In this document: piece after piece, positions 60,767 to 64,000 of the stretch | Position numbering within the stretch: the stretch's first letter is position 1 | How the letters are laid out: every line of letters begins with the position of its first letter | DNA from: Firmicutes bacterium UBA6113 | Lineage (GTDB): Bacteria > Bacillota > Clostridia > Tissierellales > Sedimentibacteraceae | Reading direction: 5' to 3' | DNA length: 64,000 nt | NCBI GenBank assembly: GCA_002422545.1 | Contig: DIWF01000037.1 | Coordinates: 62,001 to 126,000, forward strand | Program-made: the position numbers and the translations under genes | The notes under the pieces: generated by a model | The model's database searches: none | What the model was told of the DNA's origin: nothing | The model's input: only the letters and a program-made list of their open reading frames with translations

Positions 60767-62026
60767 ATGAATGCTGAAATACTTTGCGTAGGTACTGAGC
60801 TTTTGCATGGAGACATAGTCAATACAAATGCCCAATATATATCTAAAAAACTGGCTGAAATAGCCATTGATGTCCACTATCAATCTGTTGTGGGCGACAA
60901 TCCAGGCAGGATTAAAAAAGGCTTTGACATAGGATTTTCAAGAGCTAACATTGTAATATGCACAGGAGGCCTAGGACCCACGCAGGATGATATTACAAAG
61001 GAAGCCTTGGCCGAATACTTCAATGTTGAAATGGTTTATGACGAAAAAAGTTATCAGCATGTGAAGGAGTTGTACTCCCGTTTTAGAAAAGACTTTCCCA
61101 AGAACAACATGAGGCAGGCATATTTTCCAAAAGGGTCAATTATACTTGATAATACCAATGGCACTGCCAACGCATGCATATTAAAGGGTGAAGACAGCGA
61201 AGGAAATATCAAAATAGGAATATTACTTCCGGGGCCTCCTAAGGAAATGGAGCCTCTCATGGACAATGAAGTCATACCTTATCTGAAACAATTCTCAAAT
61301 CAGGTTGTTTACGGTGAAAAGCTGGTTGTAGTCAACATCGGTGAATCCGCTGCCGAAGAAATGATTCTGGACATAATTGAAAATCAAACTAACCCTACAA
61401 TTGCTCCATATGCCAGCGCAGGCAAGGTAATATTCAGAATAACCGCCAAGGCAGACAGCAAGGAGAAATGCATTGAGCTTATTAAACCTGTGAAAGAAGA
61501 ACTCATCAACCGATTCGGCAAAAACAACGCATACGTTACAGAAACAGGTAAGGTAGAAGATAAGACTGCAGAGCTATTGATAGAGAAAAACATTACTATA
61601 GCAACAGCTGAATCATGCACAGGCGGAATGATAGCTTCCAGATTAATAAGTTATCCCGGTATATCCAAAGTCTTTATGGAAGGTTTTGTAACATACAGCA
61701 ATGAAGCTAAAATGAATACACTGCAGGTCAAAAGAGAAACTCTGGAGCAGTTTGGAGCAGTCAGCGAAGAAACAGCCAAGGAAATGGCATATGGTGCTGC
61801 TCAGGCAGCAGGAACAGACCTAGGCGTATCAACAACAGGAGTGGCAGGTCCTGATGGCGGCACAGAAGAAAAACCTGTTGGATTGGTTTATATATGCGTA
61901 TACTACAAGGGCAAGTTCAATGTTTTGAAGATAAAAAATACAGGTTCCCGTGAAATTATTAGGGACAGAGCGGCTACTTCTGCTTTGGATCTTGTAAGGA
62001 GCAGTATTGAAGAAAACTTCCAATAA
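60767..62026 (+). CDS. cinA: CinA-family protein (NMN deamidase / ADP-ribose pyrophosphatase type)
   Basis: 419 aa. N-terminal MoCF-like COG1058 domain (GTELLHGDIVNTNAQY, GGLGPTQDD) and C-terminal PncC-like deamidase domain (TAESCTGGMIASRL, TTGVAGPDGG). In other bacteria CinA helps recycle pyridine nucleotides and was first linked to competence. TTGGAGG precedes the ATG. Confidence 0.95.
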   Translation: MNAEILCVGTELLHGDIVNTNAQYISKKLAEIAIDVHYQSVVGDNPGRIKKGFDIGFSRANIVICTGGLGPTQDDITKEALAEYFNVEMVYDEKSYQHVKELYSRFRKDFPKNNMRQAYFPKGSIILDNTNGTANACILKGEDSEGNIKIGILLPGPPKEMEPLMDNEVIPYLKQFSNQVVYGEKLVVVNIGESAAEEMILDIIENQTNPTIAPYASAGKVIFRITAKADSKEKCIELIKPVKEELINRFGKNNAYVTETGKVEDKTAELLIEKNITIATAESCTGGMIASRLISYPGISKVFMEGFVTYSNEAKMNTLQVKRETLEQFGAVSEETAKEMAYGAAQAAGTDLGVSTTGVAGPDGGTEEKPVGLVYICVYYKGKFNVLKIKNTGSREIIRDRAATSALDLVRSSIEENFQ

Positions 62027-62060
62027 TTAAGAATTAAGAGTTAAGAGTTAAAAATTGAAA
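62023..62060. repeat. Partial AT-rich repeat arm after cinA
   Basis: AATTAAGAATTAAGAGTTAA arm of the family seen at 8519 and 13333. Fragments of the TGTCATCCTGA family follow (62068-62080 and 62196-62218). Confidence 0.55.
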
Positions 62061-62259
62061 GATAAAAGATGAGATCCCGCAGTTTCGCATACAAATTTAT
62101 TTATTTGCTACCTCTCATATAAATTTGGTGCTCATTGCGAATGACCTACCGCTATTTTTCAGAAAAACACCTGAAAAATAGGGTTAGGGCAACTTTCGCC
62201 TTCGCTCAGGATGACATAGCTAAAATTTTGTATATAATAAAGAATCTTTCATTCATAAG

Positions 62260-62287
62260 TTCGGGCGGACACGAGGTCCGCCCCTAC
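62260..62287. repeat. GC-rich hairpin repeat
   Basis: TTCGGGCGGAC...GTCCGCCCCTAC, single unit between the convergent cinA and Lon-like genes. Confidence 0.8.
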
Positions 62288-62357
62288 GTATTGAGTGATA
62301 AACGTTATGCCCGTTCAGATTTGTTCTGACATAGCAAAGTTTTATAAGATAAAATTA

Positions 62358-62387
62358 ACCGACTGGTGAGGTAACTTGCCAGCCGGT
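62358..62387 (-). terminator. Terminator of the Lon-like gene
   Basis: ACCGACTGG and CCAGCCGGT form a stem followed leftward by TTAATTTT, just past the stop. Confidence 0.75.
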
Positions 62388-62393
62388 ATTATT

Positions 62394-64000
62394 TTATTTA
62401 TCTGTATTGTCTGCCAGTATTCTGTTATATTCGCTCAGTTTCTGATCTGCCAGGTAGAATATGCTGTCCATTGGATAATCGCCGTATACACTCTTTTCTC
62501 CTGCTTCAACTCCTGTAAGAAGTTCAAGTCCTTCCTCTATGGTTTTGACAGCATAAATATTAAAAACACCCTTGACCACAGCTTCCACAACTTCATCCTT
62601 TAACATAAGGTTGTCAACATTGCTTTCAGGAATTATTACTCCTTGGTTTCCTGTCAGTCCCTTAATGGAGCATATATCAAAAAATCCTTCAATTTTTTCA
62701 TTGACACCTCCAATGGGCTGAATTTCACCCATCTGATTCACTGAACCGGTCACTGCAAGATTTTGTTTTATGGGGACATTTGAGAGGCTTGATAAAATTG
62801 CATAAAGCTCTGCGCTTGATGCACTGTCACCTTCAACTCCTCCGTAAAGCTGCTCAAAAGTCACCTGAGCCGTAAGACCAAATTGTTTTTCCTGTGCAAA
62901 TTTTCCTCCAAGGTATCCGTTAAGAGTAAGCACTCCTTTTGAATGGATGTTACCGCTCATTTGTGTTTCTCTCTCAATGTTGATTATCCCCTGTCGTCCT
63001 GTGTACGTCCTGGCTGTTATTCTTGAAGGAATTCCAAAAGCATATCCCGAAGCATCCATTACGGACAATCCGTTTACCTGTCCCACCACAGCTCCTTCTG
63101 TGTCTATGAGCACTTTTTTATTAAGAATCTGCTCCTGCATTTTTTCTTCGAGCATGTTGGAGCGATATTTTTTGTTCTTTATTGCCTTGTCTACATGGTA
63201 TGCATCCACAAATTCCGAATTGTCTGATTCAGCCAGTGCCGATGATTCATAAACTATTTCGCTTACTACATTGAATCTTGTTGAAAGTTTGTTTTGATTT
63301 TCAGCAAGTCTTGAGCCCATTTCAACCACTCTTGCCAGTGCTCTGCAGTTGAAGTGCTTCAAGTGCTGCTTTTCACACACTGAGCCTATAAATGAAACAT
63401 ATTGCCTTATATTTTCCTGGTTTCTGTCCATTTCAATGTCAAAATCCACATTCACCTTAAACAGCTTCTTGAAATCCTCATCGGAAGACAAGAGATAATA
63501 GTACATATAGCTTCCAACCAATATTACTTTAACATTAAGAGGTATGGGCTGAGGCTTCAATGTCACTGTAGGCACAAATCTGGTCTGTTCACCGATGTTT
63601 TCCACAACGGCCTGCTTGTACTTAAGCGCCTTTTTTAGTGCATCCCAGGCATATGGGTCCATGAGGAGATCTTTAGCCTGGAGAATCAGATATCCTCCGT
63701 TTGCCCTTTGTAATGCTCCTGCTTTTATCATTGTAAAATCAGTCATTGTGGTCATCATGAGGCTCTTGTATTCTATTTTCCCGAACAAATTGTAGTAATA
63801 AGGATTGCTTTCTATGATTACCGGAGCTCCTGTTGCTTTTTCATTGTTTACAAACAGGTTGACTTTGTACCTTACAAATGGGTCCTTGCTGTCTTTTGAT
63901 TCAAAAAACCTGCCGTCAAAGAGCATTTCTTCATCTTCATCGGTTGTTTCAGTTTCTTCCTGTGCTTCAGTAGCTATTTCATCATTTACCATGTGGTGCA
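62394..64000 (-). CDS. Lon-family (LonB-like, AAA_32) ATP-dependent protease, N-terminus outside window
   Basis: About 535 C-terminal residues are visible. The end of an AAA+ region (GGYLILQAKDLLMDPYAWDALKKAL) precedes the Lon protease domain with the catalytic Ser in GDSASSAEL and Lys in GGVNEKIEGF. The reading frame has no stop before the right edge (HHM precedes the apparent Met), so the start and Walker A part lie outside; related proteins are about 780 aa. Closer to the clostridial LonB-like group than to LonA. Confidence 0.88.
   Translation of the reverse strand, partial: HHMVNDEIATEAQEETETTDEDEEMLFDGRFFESKDSKDPFVRYKVNLFVNNEKATGAPVIIESNPYYYNLFGKIEYKSLMMTTMTDFTMIKAGALQRANGGYLILQAKDLLMDPYAWDALKKALKYKQAVVENIGEQTRFVPTVTLKPQPIPLNVKVILVGSYMYYYLLSSDEDFKKLFKVNVDFDIEMDRNQENIRQYVSFIGSVCEKQHLKHFNCRALARVVEMGSRLAENQNKLSTRFNVVSEIVYESSALAESDNSEFVDAYHVDKAIKNKKYRSNMLEEKMQEQILNKKVLIDTEGAVVGQVNGLSVMDASGYAFGIPSRITARTYTGRQGIINIERETQMSGNIHSKGVLTLNGYLGGKFAQEKQFGLTAQVTFEQLYGGVEGDSASSAELYAILSSLSNVPIKQNLAVTGSVNQMGEIQPIGGVNEKIEGFFDICSIKGLTGNQGVIIPESNVDNLMLKDEVVEAVVKGVFNIYAVKTIEEGLELLTGVEAGEKSVYGDYPMDSIFYLADQKLSEYNRILADNTDK

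Noticed and set aside
62135..62329. 64-codon frame between cinA and the Lon-like gene
   Set aside because: It consists of repeat fragments (TGTCATCCTGA family and the GGGCGGAC hairpin), not a protein.
1..64000. tRNA, rRNA or tmRNA genes
   Set aside because: No sequence with a tRNA-like TTCGA arm, acceptor stem and CCA, nor rRNA motifs, was noticed; a covariance search was not possible here.

Overview
The window reads as chromosomal DNA of a low-GC, spore-forming, strictly anaerobic Firmicute of class Clostridia. Signs of this are the V-type ATPase operon, a fabK-type fatty acid operon, a SpoVB-like flippase, a glycyl-radical enzyme with its activase, T-box leaders, AGGAGG ribosome sites and frequent TTG/GTG starts. 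A Sedimentibacter/Tissierellales-like relative is my guess from gene content, not something the sequence proves.

Layout. 1-5.7 kb: leftward V-ATPase operon (G/H-I-K-E-C-F-A, cut inside A by the window edge). 6.0-6.5 kb: HxlR regulator with operator-like palindromes on both sides. 6.8-11.8 kb: leftward FASII operon acpP-fabK-fabD-fabG-fabF-fabZ behind one strong promoter that overlaps a palindrome. 12.2-16.5 kb: leftward sua5-ywlE-rpiB-wecA/tagO-wecB, for tRNA modification, arginine phosphatase, ribose-5-P isomerase and cell-envelope UDP-sugar chemistry. 16.7-25 kb: ZIP metal transporter, DUF3343, 5'-deoxynucleotidase, ApbE with a multidomain FMN-binding lipoprotein, secreted propeller, DUF1540 and DUF3810 proteins. 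25.1-28.1 kb: csoR-copA copper operon in which copA is fused in frame to a CopZ chaperone with its own internal start. 28.4-33.5 kb: ferredoxin-type aldo/keto reductase, glycyl-radical enzyme with activase, and an XRE-cupin regulator. 33.7-35.8 kb: SpoVB-like flippase and a CmpB-family membrane protein. 35.9-41.2 kb: two divergent T-boxes, both apparently isoleucine-specific, driving an ALS small subunit-ilvC-ilvB leftward and ilvA rightward.

41.3-45.0 kb: leftward dnaD-dnaC and a CBS-DRTGG pyrophosphatase. From 45.1 kb the prevailing gene direction switches to rightward: M23/LysM/G5 peptidase, HD hydrolase, long HPF, HD-GYP, a holin plus M23 lysin pair, a second FMN-binding lipoprotein, DUF523 and an OB-fold protein. 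Between hpf and the HD-GYP gene is a 0.7 kb gene-free AT-rich stretch with a DnaA-box cluster, so the switch zone may be an origin or part of one, although no dnaA/dnaN is present. 53.5-64 kb: decayed insertion sequences, an RCC1-type propeller, a probable main S-layer protein, a small membrane protein, an M14 carboxypeptidase, CinA and a Lon-family protease cut by the right edge.

Three dispersed repeat families run through the intergenic spaces: hairpins of the GGGCGGAC...GTCCGCCC type (13 complete copies plus a fragment), AT-rich AATTAAGAATTAAGAG arms around a GGC...GCC hairpin, and TGTCATCCTGA-type palindromes. Two copies of the first family lie inside a 146-168 bp element with inverted ends, each flanked by two copies of the local terminator hairpin. 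No tRNA, rRNA, CRISPR array or intact transposase was seen.
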